Source: Scedosporium boydii (lineage: Eukaryota; Ascomycota; Sordariomycetes; Microascales; Microascaceae). Taken from it: a DNA stretch of 64,000 bases. The stretch lies in contig NJFT01000126.1 in NCBI GenBank assembly GCA_002221725.1, positions 51,106 to 115,105 of the forward strand, read 5' to 3'. Within the stretch, counting starts at the first letter, position 1. Every line of letters starts with the position of its first letter. The notes beneath the pieces are model-generated. The model ran no database searches. It was given only the letters and a program-made list of their open reading frames with translations, and was not told where the DNA came from. The position numbers were made by a program, and so were the translations under genes. Below, in pieces: positions 22,469 to 34,600 of the stretch.

Positions 22469-24550
22469 CTAGACCTTGAAGCCGGAGGATGTCCGATACG
22501 ACGAAGCATACGGCCTCCCATCATAGCAGTGACGGGACCCCACAATCTCTCGTCGAAAAGACGCCGACTGCGACTGCGACGACCAACTCCCAACGGGTCG
22601 CCGCCTCGAACTCGCGCTAGAAGACCGTCTCCTCTCCTCCGCCCTCCTCTCCCGGCGAACCCTCTTCTCCCTCTTAAACTCCCTACACTCCCTCGAACTC
22701 TCCCTCGCCTCCCTCAACTCCTTAATCGCCCCGTGAACACCAACGGCCGCCACCCCAATCCTCGCCGCATTCTTAAGCATAGAACTCCTATCCCCTCGCT
22801 GCTCCTCGAGCAGCGGCTGCGGTCCGTGTTTTTTCCGCCTCCCCATGTTTTGGTACACGCCGTGTGCCGCGTGAATGGTAGCAATAGCCGCAAGGCTCGA
22901 CGTAACAAATTTCTTACCTCTCAACTTCTTAGCGCGACGCTCGTCGTCCGACGAGTCGCCCAGGTCCGTGCCGGATCCGGCGTCCGATCTAGCGTCGCCT
23001 TTGCCGCGTCGCGAGCGGTGGCGGTCGTCGTGGCGGTCGTCGTCGTCGTCATCGTACCCGCGGCGCGACGAGTGGCGATCATCGTCCCTATCCCTATCCC
23101 TACGCGAGGATCGACGGCGGTCCTCCTCGTACTCGTCGTCATCGTAGTCGTCGTCGTGGTACCGCCTATGGTGCCGCGAGCTTCGAGAGCCGTCATCCCT
23201 GCGAGAATCGTCATCGGGATCGTTTCCGATGCCCAGCTTCGCGAGGCCATGGCGAGCTTGGTCTACGATGCTTCGACTCCGGTTCCGGCTGCGGCTGCCG
23301 CCTCGGCTATCGTCGCGGCCCCTGCTCTCATCTCTCTTGTCGGCGAGCTTCTTCGCGCCGAGGGCTGCTAGACCCGCCGAAGCAAGCGCGGCAAAACCGG
23401 CATTAGCGCTCCCGCCGACGCCGCCGCTCTCCGAACGAGATCTCATCCGCGACCGAGAACGGCTGCGGCCAGTAACCTCGTCCTCCTCAATGTTCTTCTT
23501 GGAGCCGTGGACGAGGCGGTTGCCCAGGAGGCCTCCGATGACAGACTCGACGATATCCCTCTTGTTATGCTTATCGTCATCGTCCTGCGCACCGCCAATA
23601 GCACCAGCACCAATAGCAGCCGTCACAACACGCTTAGCCTTCTCGCCCTGCCAGCTCCCCGGCTCCTTCGCAATGCGGAAAGCCTCGGTAGCGCCAGCAA
23701 GCAGCGAGGCCATGGCAGCCTTTTGGATCTTGGACATGCTATGGGCGCGCGAGCGAGTGGACCTAGCGCTATCCCGCGAGCTGCTGCGACCGCGATCGCG
23801 ATGTTTCTCGGGTTCCTTTTCGCCCGTGAGGGCTCGCATGGCGGCGCCGAGACTCGTCACGCCGAGGGCGTTCTCGAGGAAACTCTTGTGGCCCTTCTTG
23901 GCAAGCGGGTCATCGTCCGAGTCAGAGTAGTAATGCTCATGAACCCTCCCATCCCGTCCGCGATGAACGACGTGCGAGCTCTCATGGCGCTTCACCTTGG
24001 CAGCATGTTTATTATACAGCTCGGCACCCTGATACCCCGCCACAGCACCCGCAGCCCCCAGCGCAGCCGAATGCAAATAATTCCTATGAATCTCATCCTC
24101 CTCCTTCGCAGCCGCCGCCCTCCGATCATAAATCTCCTTTCCCCCCAACGCCAAAGCGGCCCCCGCAACAGCCGCGATGATCTTCTCCTGACGCCCCAAC
24201 ACACGCCGACGCCGCTTCTCCTCCGCCTCGTAATACGCATCCGCGTACCCGGCCTTGTGGCCGCCGCCGCGGGACCTGCGGCGATCGCGCTCGTAGTAAG
24301 CGTCGTCGTAATAGTACCCCGGTTCGGCGGAGCGAGCGCGGCGCGGATCGGCGTAGGAGGCGCGTTCGACGGCGAGTTGGGCGTCGTGGTGGGGGACTAG
24401 TTCGCGCGAGGTCGAGGGGTAGCCCTTTGCGTAGGAGGACTCGCGGACGTCGCGGGGGTCGGCGTAGCGCTGGCGGCGGTCGCGGTCATCGTAGCGGTCG
24501 CGGTCGTCGTAGCGGGGGCGGGGTGAGTCGTAGGGGTCGTATTGCGACAT
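22469..24550 (-). CDS. DUF3824-like charged protein with repeated Ala/Gly helices
   Basis: Single open frame of 693 residues. Long Arg/Asp/Ser/Tyr-rich low-complexity regions (1-120, 245-275, 360-380, 405-545, 610-670) alternate with short hydrophobic Ala/Gly segments: about 123-143 (IIAAVAGAALALGGKEIYDR), 158-181, 222-242, 276-320, 333-346, 384-402, 547-567 and 590-612. This layout resembles fungal DUF3824-containing proteins, some of which are related to the Woronin-body tether leashin, but I cannot assign orthology. The hydrophobic pieces are too short and too Ala/Gly-rich for ordinary membrane spans; they could be amphipathic or glycine-zipper-like helices. The RDRDRDDD and SRSRSR parts could bind RNA or be phosphorylated. 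Function unknown. The long plus-strand frames opposite this gene are shadows of its biased codons. Confidence 0.82.
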   Translation of the reverse strand: MSQYDPYDSPRPRYDDRDRYDDRDRRQRYADPRDVRESSYAKGYPSTSRELVPHHDAQLAVERASYADPRRARSAEPGYYYDDAYYERDRRRSRGGGHKAGYADAYYEAEEKRRRRVLGRQEKIIAAVAGAALALGGKEIYDRRAAAAKEEDEIHRNYLHSAALGAAGAVAGYQGAELYNKHAAKVKRHESSHVVHRGRDGRVHEHYYSDSDDDPLAKKGHKSFLENALGVTSLGAAMRALTGEKEPEKHRDRGRSSSRDSARSTRSRAHSMSKIQKAAMASLLAGATEAFRIAKEPGSWQGEKAKRVVTAAIGAGAIGGAQDDDDKHNKRDIVESVIGGLLGNRLVHGSKKNIEEDEVTGRSRSRSRMRSRSESGGVGGSANAGFAALASAGLAALGAKKLADKRDESRGRDDSRGGSRSRNRSRSIVDQARHGLAKLGIGNDPDDDSRRDDGSRSSRHHRRYHDDDYDDDEYEEDRRRSSRRDRDRDDDRHSSRRGYDDDDDDRHDDRHRSRRGKGDARSDAGSGTDLGDSSDDERRAKKLRGKKFVTSSLAAIATIHAAHGVYQNMGRRKKHGPQPLLEEQRGDRSSMLKNAARIGVAAVGVHGAIKELREARESSRECREFKREKRVRRERRAEERRRSSSASSRRRPVGSWSSQSQSASFRREIVGSRHCYDGRPYASSYRTSSGFKV

Positions 24551-26514
24551 GGCGGAATGGAATCTGTGTGGTGGGTTGAAACGAAATAAAACAAAATAAT
24601 GATTAGAGTTTCGACGGCCCCTGGATGGTTGACGGCTTTGGCGTCGATGGGCTTGACGATCGAAAGTCTGTTTTTCGCTTCGAGTTCCTGGGAAGAGCGG
24701 GAGGGGTTAGTCCATTTGATCGAGTTGGCAAGTCGGCCAGCCTGGATGATTGCGGGGCCAGTGGCGTCACTCCGTTGGGCTCAGTGTGTTTGGCTGTTCC
24801 ATAGGAGTTGATTGTTTCCAGAGCGGCGAGAGGAGGGGCAAATGCAGCGGACCAATGCCGGCGCACAGAGGTGTCAGTTGATGGGTCATGTACGTACGTA
24901 TGATATGTATGATCTGTATGAAATGTATGATATGGAGCTGGTAACGGGATATTATCCCTCAGCAATTATCTGACTGGATATCCAACCAGAGACAACGGGA
25001 GGCCCCCAGAGGACAGACGGTGAGGGAGGGACTCGCTCGGAACGAGGAAGGTGCTGATGCCCAAGTCAATGATTGATCAATTTGATGGCAGCTGATGTCA
25101 ACTGAGCTCACAACAATGTCTTCGTCTTGATCTGAGGAGGAGTCGTTCTCGAAGGACGACGGGTTTGGCAAGTGTTTGCTATCAACAGAACTTGACTGGT
25201 TCTTCGAAGACTTTGGGAATGATTCTAATTCGCCTTTGTTTTTTTGTTTGTTTCTCAATTTTCAAAATTGAGGTTATACAAGAAAGAATCTCGAGGCGAC
25301 CTGGTGAAGTATTAAAAGCACCCAACAGCTAACACCTTTCTTTCTTTCATTCCTTGCTTGGCCCTGAGTGACAGGGACGGACGGGCAACTTCATCCTTAA
25401 AAATGGTACATGTACTCCGTATTACGTCGATTCCGTTCCCTGGCACCTGGATGAGGCGGGGAGGACGGAGATGCATCGACCAGGCCCAGGCGGGAAGGGA
25501 TATCATGGGCAGGTATGAATTAGGGCGAATCGGAGCGAAAGAAAATTCCAGCGGGTTACAGGCTTGGTCGCCTTGCCCTTGAGCTTCTTCCTTCGCTCGG
25601 CCAAGTTCGACATCGGCTGACCGACGCATTGGTGATTCCTGAATCGTGATACTGCTAGTACGAAGCGCGGCACGAGAATGCGTCCCTGTCGCCCTGCGAG
25701 GGCAATAAAAAAAAAAAGAGCTAAAAAGGTTCTTCTGTGTCTGTGTAGGCTGTGTTCCTGCTAGAATTCCTTCCAACGGCTGGCACTGCCATACCCGCAC
25801 TTGTGCCAAGAGGAGATCAACGGAAGCCAAGGCCCATGTGCTCCCGAATCGAGGTGGCTCTGGTTCCAGCTCGGTCTCTCCATTCGTCGATATCTCAAAA
25901 AAGCAGGGCTGCGCCGGAATGCTGCGACTTTGTGCATCGTCAGTCACATCTGTCCCTCTTGAGGCCCTCGAAAGACCAGTGACTCCTGCCCGCCTCACTT
26001 TTTTTACTTGTCCTACAGTTGCCCAGGCTATTTGGCGTGGGGAAGCAAATGTCTTGGTTATGCAAGAAGAAAAGGCCCTATTCTCCTCGGCACGTTCCCC
26101 GTCCGAGTTGGATGCTTCCGGTCTTCGAAGTAGATAATATGCCAATGAGGAACGACGCGCACCACCACGTAACATGGTACTTCGTATGAACCCCCCCACA
26201 ACCACCCTCCTCTCGCCCATTCTCGCATAAGAAGAGGGGAGGTGGAGGAAGAAAGGATGCGTAGTGTACAATGCATAGAATCTTCCGGATCTCGGGGAGA
26301 GTATCAAGGAGCAGGAGCCTCGAGATCCCGGTCGTGTCACACTTCTCGCGTTACTCAATGTATACCCTAGCCGGGCAAACCACCCAAAACACCAGGCTCG
26401 ACGACCGAGAGAATAGATCTGACGGGCTAGCTGGCATGGATAATGGCATGGATGATTGCATTTGTTTTGCTGGGAGGAGACAAAGGTGAAAGGCGGGGCA
26501 AGATGAGGCCCAAG

Positions 26515-26538
26515 TTGTCCTTGTCCTTGTCCCTGTCC
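26515..26538. repeat. TTGTCC hexamer tandem repeat
   Basis: Three perfect TTGTCC units followed by CTGTCC. On the minus strand it reads as a short Gly-Gln repeat in the orphan open frame. Confidence 0.8.
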
Positions 26539-28015
26539 CATGATGTCATCGAGCTTGCCCCTCTTCTCTCCTCTTCTCCCCTCCAACCTCTTCTCTCATT
26601 CAGGCGCCCAAGCAGAATCTCGCATCACATACCAAGTACTTCACTCTACGTTCCACGTTCCATCTCACTGAAATATTTCACGCAGACTTGGCTTCATCAA
26701 TATTCTTGATATTAAGAAGAGAGGGGATAAAAAGATGAAAAAAACAACCAGCCAAAACATCAATTAATGCAACCCCCCAAGCTCTAATTTTATATTTTTG
26801 TTTATTACTTTGCCTCAAGAGGGGAAAAAATAAAAGGACGAACGTGTGCAAACCGAAAGTTTTTCTTTTCCATGCCCTGCTACTCATACATTTGCAGAAG
26901 AGAGATTTCTTCAAAGCGGGTTTTTTGATAAAAGATGAAAAAAGAGCAGAAAAGAAGAAGAAGCGAAAGAAAAAAGGGATAATGAAAATGCAGAACAAGA
27001 GGCAAAAATGGGGCAAGGGAGACCAGATACTCGAGAAGAACGAATAGAGAAAACAAACAAAGTCCCCTCCCCCTACGCCGTTATTTAGGCCGGATTTTTA
27101 TTTTTCAAAGTGCGCTCTGCTCTGTTCAGAGAAGAAGGGCGAAAAAAAAAGATGAACATAAAAAAGAAACAAGACAAAAAACAAAAGTCTAAGATTCCTG
27201 GCCATTCCCCTTTACCTCCTTGCCTTGCCTTGGCTCCTTTCCCTAGCCCTTCCCTCCCTGATATGCCGTCGCGTCGCAAAGAGGAACTTTTCGTTGTCCA
27301 TTGCCTCGCTATGCAGACTGTAAGGAAAGTAACGCCGTGTGTCTCGGCCTGGGTCTTCGTCTCTACCCATGAGACGGCGGCTCGAGTCGCCGCCCCGGTC
27401 CAAGTCCGGTCGAGGAGTAGGGCGGGCGGCCGGAATAGACTTGTAAACAAAAGACTCGAACAAACATCGTCCCTAAAACAACATTGAAGTGTGTCGTAGG
27501 GCCGATCCAATCCGACAAAGAGATCTGGCAAGTCGAGCCATCCGGAGACTGATGAGGTGCCGAAAGTGAAACGGCGACCAAGGTCATCTCTAGTGACCAG
27601 CCCCGCCGGATCAGTGAGCATATAACAAAGACATTTCTGACCAGACGCCTCCCTCCCCTTCCTCCCTTGGTCGTCTTTGCGCCGAGAAACGCCAGAATGC
27701 TTCTTTTTTTTGCAGTTTTAATTTTTTTCCTCCTCTTCGGAGATCGCCCCTAATATAATGAAGGGACTACGGACCACGAGGGGCTACCTTTCCTTCGCCA
27801 ATGAAATTCGGAATGTCGAGGCTTCGGCGAGTCGTCATCACATCGCTTCCCGGTAAAAGAATCAACGCCATGAACTTGGTCCAAATATCGAGAGATGGGG
27901 ACTCGTCCTGATCCTCGAGTCGCGGCTCCTCTGTGAGAGACGACAAATGCCAGCCGGCGTCGCAGGTCCAAGACCGATCATAAACCGAACAGATATGAAA
28001 CGGTGGACCGTACAA

Positions 28016-28044
28016 GGCCCGGCCCCGGCCCCGGCTCCGGCCCC
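28016..28044. repeat. GGCCCC-type GC repeat
   Basis: Four to five imperfect GGCCCC/GGCTCC units in non-coding DNA. Confidence 0.75.
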
Positions 28045-28913
28045 GAATAGACATTCACACACCTGCTGCCATTGTGCCCCCTTCCCCATTCTCAGTCAGG
28101 TCAACAGACAGAGAACAGATAGGACAGGCTGCAGCCCGCCACCATCACGTTTGAATACCATCCGTGGGTTCCGGTGCGGGTACGTTTTGTTTGCAACAAC
28201 CATGAAACTGCCGTCTCTGGTGCAAAGGGACAACCAAGTGGCAGACACCTATGGCTGTTCCCTCTCTCACCTCCCCTCTAGGTGGACAAGGTTTCCACTC
28301 GTCATATTGCGAAAAACTCTAAAAGAGAAGTTTGACCTTTGGCAAAGGCTGGGGATAAAGCCTCTGCTCTGCGGGGAGGAGTGAAAGACTAGGAGGAGTG
28401 AAAGACTAGTGTGCGTGAATAAGGAATATTGCCTGCATATATCTTCGTGGCAAGGCATGCAATTCCAATCATTTGATGTTCGTAAAAAGCCTGACAGACG
28501 CTCAAAAAAAAAAAAAAAAGGGTAGGAGAGCTTCCAACTGCAACGGAAACAGGTTAGAAGAAGGATGCAACGGAGAACGTAAAAAAACAGAAGATGAAAC
28601 TTTTGTTGCGACCCCGACGATTGCTATGCATTCGGGTATTATCATCATCCAGGGCGATTAATCTTATAAAGGTGAGTGTGTTTTTCAAGGTTTGATACCG
28701 AAGACTGGATATCGAAATATCGCCCGCCTCGCTGGTGAGCACAATATTCTCGCAAATAGGGCCATGCCGACCTGTTCATTGCTTCCGCGCCCTGTGCTGA
28801 ACGCCGGTAATTTGTGGGTTTTTTCTTTCTTTTAAAATTCAAAGACTCCAGCACGTTTCGCCAACCACCTTCGCCCCCAAGACGACCGAGATGAAAAAAA
28901 ATTCATCTTCGGT

Positions 28914-30059
28914 CTAGGACGATTCTTGGGCGGTAGCCTCTCCGTTGACCGCGTTGGCAACGTCCTTGGGCTTGGTGGCATTCGCCTCCTCCTCAGACTT
29001 GTCGCTGGCCGCCTTCTCGGCGTCGGCAAACGAGTTGCCTCCGGTGGCAGTTCGAGGAGAAAACTCCGGTACAGTAGGTTTCAGAACGGTATCTCGGACG
29101 GCTCCGACTCCTTGTCCCTGGGCATAGCCATTCACGTATCCGTGGCTACGCTCGCCTCCGTTGACGTTGCTGGCGAACCGGCCATCCGCTTGGCCGTCGT
29201 TGTAGCTACCGTACTGGCTGGGGCCGGCATTGGCGGGCCCATTGGGATGGAAACCTGCTCCGGGAGCCACGTTAGGGTGAACGGGGTACTGCTGGCCAGG
29301 GTAAAAGTAGTTGGTGGGCCCATCATTTTGGGCAGCCTCATTTCTCTCCGCCATGGGAAGAACCCAGTGAGCGGGGTCATTCACCGTTCGGAGGCGCTCG
29401 GTGCCATCATCGGCGCTAACGACGAGCTCGACGTCCCTCGAGACGATACAGGCCTGGCGAACATATTGCATAGGCTCTGCAATGCCTTGGAGGAGACTGC
29501 TAACACGGTTGAAGCCCGCCACGAGAGCGAGTGGCACGAAACCCTGGGAATCCATGTTCTTTCGCAAGTAGATATCGCGGCAGAGGTTCTGGATGGAGAA
29601 ATACCAGCTGAGCTGGGTCGACAGGGCAGAGACCAAGAATGGGTCCAAGAAGTAACCCGGCGTGGGCGTTTGGGGGTAGCCCACGACAGATCCACCGTGG
29701 AACGAGTGATCGCCGTAGTTCATTACGGCTCCCTGAGGGTGCCTGTTAGGTCCATTGTTATTGGACGTCGCACGAGACGAACCGGAGCCGCCGCGGCCGC
29801 CGCGGCCTCCACCTCGCGATGATCCAGGTCCAAACGACTGCGTGAACTGGTTCTGGCGGATGGGAGGACTGTAATGGTTCTGACGAGGAGCACCGTTGGA
29901 TGGGTGGTAGCCGGCGTTGAAAGAGCCGTGCTGGGAGTTGATTTGAGAAGCCGAGCCGTGGTAGTTACCCCGGCCTCGGGGGCCTCCTCGAGTCCGCTCG
30001 CCGCGGGTCTCTTGCTTATCGCGACCATGTTCCTGTGTCTAGATGTTAGCTATCACACA

Positions 30060-30107
<48 letters not shown>

Positions 30108-31616
30108 CGAGATGAAGGGAATTGATTGCTGGGATGGCAGAAAAAAGTAGATGGGCCAGTGACGCATCCGTTGGGGCAGAAGGGGAGGGGGCCTTACATT
30201 CGGCGACGAATCCTTGGATTTGTTAGCTCCGGGGACGGAATGCTTTCGCTGCTCACGGGCATTAGGCGTGTCAACCGATCCACGCTTGGTTGACATGGGA
30301 GGCACAGAGCTTCCTCGGGGATGGGCGGGACCATCCCGGTCAGCATCGCGGCTCTCTCCGTTGTTAGCCTTGGTCGAGCTTGTCGAAGAGGGGCTTGTGC
30401 CCTTCTCGTTGCTGTCCTTGACAGGGTTGGCAGCATGGCTGCCTCCTCGTGTTGTGCCTTCACGGCCACCGCGAGCACCACCCCTAGGCCTAGTTGACTT
30501 GTGTTGAGGAAGAGGAGTCTGGAAATTCACAGTGGGCACAAAGTCCATCTTAACCCAGTCTTTCTTGCCCACCTGCTTTCCTTTGAGGGCTCCTTGATCT
30601 TCCACAACAGGCTTCTCCACCTTTTCTACAACAATCTTATCAGTTGATTTTCGCTTTTCCTCCTTAGTTGCTGTGTCAGGAGTGGGCCAGGATGCAGCAT
30701 CATCACTGGGGGCAGGATCAGCTCGGCGGGCCTCAGTCTTGTTGTGGTGGGTGCCGTTCTTCCTTGAGTTGTCACTGTCGCCCGCCCTTTTTTGGCGGTC
30801 GATGTTGACAGTTGAGGAATCATTGCTAAACTTGGAGCTGCTGCTCGTGGTAGCCTGAGCACCATTACCCTTGCGGACATTCGATTGGGGTGCAGTGGTG
30901 GAAGGAGTGACAGCAGTTGGCTTCGCCGTCTGGTCAGCACTGCTTTGCTGAGCCTTTGCTAGCTGGGCATCACGTCTCTGGTGCCAAGGGTTAACAGTGG
31001 GGATGGGAGCTTCAAAAAGCTCAGGCTTAGGAGGAGCCTCTTTGACACTTTCAGCAGCATCTGAACCTTTGTCGGTGTTGTCGGCACCATTTGTGGAGGC
31101 CTTGGGTTTCCTCTCCCTCCTATTCCTCCTGTTCTCGGTGCCGGAGGAGGCCGGGCGCGACTGATGGGCTCGGCGATGAGGGCCACCTTGAGGCCTGCCT
31201 CCCTTCACACTTCGCTGAGCAGAGAACTCTGAGCTCGTATCGTCATCTCGTCTGGATTCGCCGGACGAAGTACCCAACGATGGGGCAGAGTCATTTTGCG
31301 TCGTGCAGCTAGCATCGGAAACGCTCGGAGCCTTCGCGGCAGGGATATTGTTCAATTCCGTATCCTGGGTCGTGGACTGGAAGCCGTCGGAACGGGGTTC
31401 GCTCGACAGAGTAGCAGGCAGGGCTGCGTCATTCGCCGAAGCGTTCTTGGGAGGATCTTGGGGCCCCGTGGAGGGGGAGCCAGGAATGGCAGGAGTGAGA
31501 GGAGTGGGCGGCGTCGATGTCGACGTCGCCTTTTGTCCCTTCGCAGCTTGGGCGTAAGAGAATGGTACGGTTGCGGTCGGCATCTTGGATGTCGGAACTT
31601 CGGGTAAGAGCGTCAT
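28914..31616 (-). CDS. La-domain RNA-binding protein (SRO9/LARP1-like)
   Basis: Two exons, 31616-30198 and 30038-28914, joined in phase 0 across a 159-nt intron (donor GTAAGG, branch site GCTAAC, acceptor TAG); 847 residues. The N-terminal PFSYAQAAKGQ motif is characteristic of fungal SRO9/LARP-type proteins. Residues about 20-560 are low complexity (Pro/Ser/Thr, then RGG-rich, including GGGRGGRGG near 555). The La-type winged helix lies at about 602-665, with QLSWYFSIQNLCRD and GFVPLALVAGFNRV. The C-terminus is Gly/Asn/Gln-rich, then acidic. Relatives bind mRNA and polysomes in the cytoplasm and promote translation or mRNA stability. The frame also opens upstream to a TTG, which is not a start. 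ATG at 31616 is first, but ATG at 31583 has a better context (A at -3) and may be the main start, giving 836 residues. Confidence 0.87.
30061..30103. repeat. 43-nt A/T homopolymer inside the La-gene intron
   Basis: Uninterrupted A on the plus strand, so a 43-nt T run on the coding strand. It ends 22 nt before the exon 2 acceptor and just upstream of the GCTAAC branch site, where a polypyrimidine tract is expected. Confidence 0.92.
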
Positions 31617-34600
31617 AGAAGGGGGGTTGTGTTGGGGGTCGGCAAGAGTTTTTCGCGGCAAGTGTTTGCGAAATTACCAAATATGTTCTGCGATGAGTAC
31701 CCAACGGCCTGGGAGGCGTTGAAGGAGAGAGTTTGGGCGCGAAGAATCCGCAGTCCACTCCCCGTGATCCCCTCTGAGAGGTTGTCCGGAGAGGTGCTAG
31801 GAACCTCCCCGCACTCCGTCAACGGATTGGGGAAAGACCAATCGGTAGGACGGCTATTGCAAGCCCTCGTTCTCTGCTGGATTAATAGACTGTCGTATGC
31901 GGATGGTTTCGACGATGAGTGACGGTGGTCTGTTCCGGATACGACGAGAAAAGACGGTTTGGGTTGGTCGAGTGGGTGTCGGAGAAAAGAGAGTCGAGGT
32001 GAGGAGAAAAAACGATACAGAGGGGCTTAAACAAAGAGAAGCCCACGACTCAGAAAATGGCGGCAAGTAAGATCTGTTACGATCTATTGATAAAGAGCCT
32101 CGCTCAATCTGGTCGACAGGCGGTGTTAAAAAAAAAAAAAAGGTCGCTTGAAAGTGTGCGATGGGGAGGAAGTAGAAAAATTGAGTGTGGTTCTGTTTGG
32201 GAGAAACACGAGGGTGTGGAAGAGGAGAGGGCAGAACAAAAAAAAAAAAAAAAAATTATGAACGATATTCGGCTGATGGGGAAGGAGGAGACAAGGAGAC
32301 ACTAGCACGGAGTACTAGTCAACCCTCGCAGAGAAAGGGAAATTTTGGTGTACCTTGGCTACCACCACAGCCGATAGCTCCGGATTTCTGTGTGGCCCGA
32401 GAAATCAGCAGTCGCAGCAGAAGGCAACAACTAAAGGTGCTTGGTGCTGGCAGGGCGATTAAACGATTCCTGCGGGGGAAAGAGTTTCGTTCCTTAGGAA
32501 TTGGGTCGAAATATTGTTTAAAAGGTGTACGAAGTATGAAGTGAAGAGAGAGAGTAAGAGAAAAGAAAGTTGACTGAAATTTAGTTGGAGGTACCGAGCG
32601 AGGTATGAAGGTAGGGCGTGAAGAATTAGGCTGGCGGAAAGAGGTGGGAAGACCAGTGTTGTGCTAGTGGTATCTAGTACATCGGCGATGTAGGTGATGG
32701 ATGGACAATGGGACTGGGCACTGGAGCAAAAGGTAGTCCCATCGATTAGTCATTAGTTCAATGTACGCTGTATGATTGTATGACAATATTGTCCACCAGA
32801 ACTTTGACAACACTAGAGCAGCTGTGTAGGACCTGTTCAAACAATTGTGTGGTCTTGTAGTATGTTGGATGTTGGGTACATGAATACAAGAATACCCGAA
32901 TACATCAAATGAGAAGACTGGCGGGAAAGAGGAATATCAATGGTGGAACAGAATTGAGTGTCAACAGGAATAAGAGGACACACAGCACTGAAATGGTTCA
33001 AGGGGAGATCAATGATTTGTCTGAAGCAAGATTGGTGTTGATCCATCTTACTTGGCAATCACCACCATTAGCCACACCACATCAAGATCACTTTAATTCA
33101 AACCATTCTTGAAAACGTGAATGTGTTTGCCGTCCGTGTCAATAAACTTGGGGACCTGGATTGACGCACAATGATTTGAATGCCATGCCCAAGTTCAACG
33201 GTGGCCGCCTCACTATTACTCACAAACTAAAAGACCAAGCCAGGCGAGTCTGATTGATGGGAAGCACGGAATATCAATAGGGTATTATTATGCTGAAAGC
33301 CCGAAAGGCTTGGGTACCCCCGTACCTCGGCCAGAGCTCGACTTCCTCCGTAGTATTATTCCACAATTGGCGACAGTACGTCCTACAATTGTACTTTCCT
33401 CTTGGAATACCTATTAAAGATCACAAGGGGATCATTGGTCCGTTGCCTCCTTCCCAAGTCATTGCCTGGCTAGGTTGCCTCGTGGATGCGTCGATCACAG
33501 TTGGAAGTCGCAACGAACTAACTCGATCATTGTACTTCAGATTTTGTAGTTGATCTCCGCGGGGAAGGCACCGCCCTGGGACGTATTACTACTGAGTACG
33601 AAGTAGTAGTAACCCACAAGAACCTTGACCGTTTTCAATGTCACGAGTCTGGGAGTTCGGGGATCCGTGGATTTTCATGTGTCCGCGATGAGTAACAAAC
33701 GGGGTAACATAGAAAACGCGGCATTGCGGCGTGCCATGGTTGTCCGAAGTATTTCACAATTTCAGCGGGCGACAGTCTCTATTAGCGGAGATTCTGCTCG
33801 TTCTGCATCAAGAACTTCAGGAAATATGTATATATAACTATATCAATACGAATTGGTGGAATGATCCCTGGCTCAGTGCTCCTCCAAGATGTAATACATG
33901 TATGTTCCTACAACGCCAAGTATGACATCAAGTATGAGAGGCCTTACTCCTCTCCAGGTACCTCGCCTCGGCAAATGCCAGCTCGTACTACTTCGTAATT
34001 TGCGCCTGGTTGAGCTTCATCACTGGTCGAAAAAAGTTGAAATAGGAATGTCTCCTCGTGCTTGGACACAGTCACACACGACTCGACGATTCGATTTTTT
34101 AAGCCACGACGACACAAGACAACACCAGAGGATGCTTGACTAGCAAAAACAAACAAGCCTCGTGACATGTTGGCAAGAAGATTGCACACATATGCGCCTC
34201 GCCTTGCGCTTCGATCTCCCGAACTACTCTACGCCAGTTCAAGATCTGTCTGCCTAAGCTCAAGGACGAACCCAGCCCTAATCAAGATAGCTGGCAATTA
34301 CTTCGCAGAACACATCCGCGACGAGCTAGGGATGGTTGGTACTATGATTGGCGAGCATCTACGGGGCTTGCATCGCTTTTGCTGTCCGCGATTCGGTCCT
34401 GGAACGGGAGTGGGAACGGACAATGGACTGTCGGTGACAGTCCGCCATCCCATCGCACTGATCGAAATTAGACCCTGTTTTACGTGAGCCAATTCAAAGC
34501 AAGTCCAGAGTCCAGAGTCCAGACCCATTGACCCAGTCCCAGCCCCGTCTCCCGCCTCTGCTTGTGCCCGGCTGATAGGCACACCAATTAATCCAATGAA

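Larger units (their letters stand above)
24551..28913. other. Intergenic, one long unexplained open frame
   Basis: About 4.4 kb with no recognised gene. Its most striking content is a minus-strand frame open from about 26586 to 25312; the first ATG is at 26541, giving some 409 codons. The translation has no domain I recognise, is rich in Arg, Ser, Trp and Cys, and starts in a Gly-Gln repeat made by a TTGTCC tandem repeat. Further simple repeats lie at 28016-28044 (GGCCCC type). An 18-nt A run lies near 28503-28518. A 15-bp direct repeat (GGAGTGAAAGACTAG) lies near 28378-28410. Confidence 0.5.

Noticed and set aside
22529..24400. Several long plus-strand frames (280, 233 and 297 codons)
   Set aside because: They lie exactly opposite the DUF3824-like gene, and their Arg/Pro/Val-rich text is what its biased codons give on the other strand.
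30039..30197. Read-through of the La-domain exon into a poly-Phe tail
   Set aside because: The tail is intron sequence; a GTAAGG donor and a TAG acceptor join the exons in phase to the La domain.
31629..31922. 97-codon plus-strand frame upstream of the La-domain gene
   Set aside because: Lies in that gene's probable promoter and leader, with no family match and no splice support.
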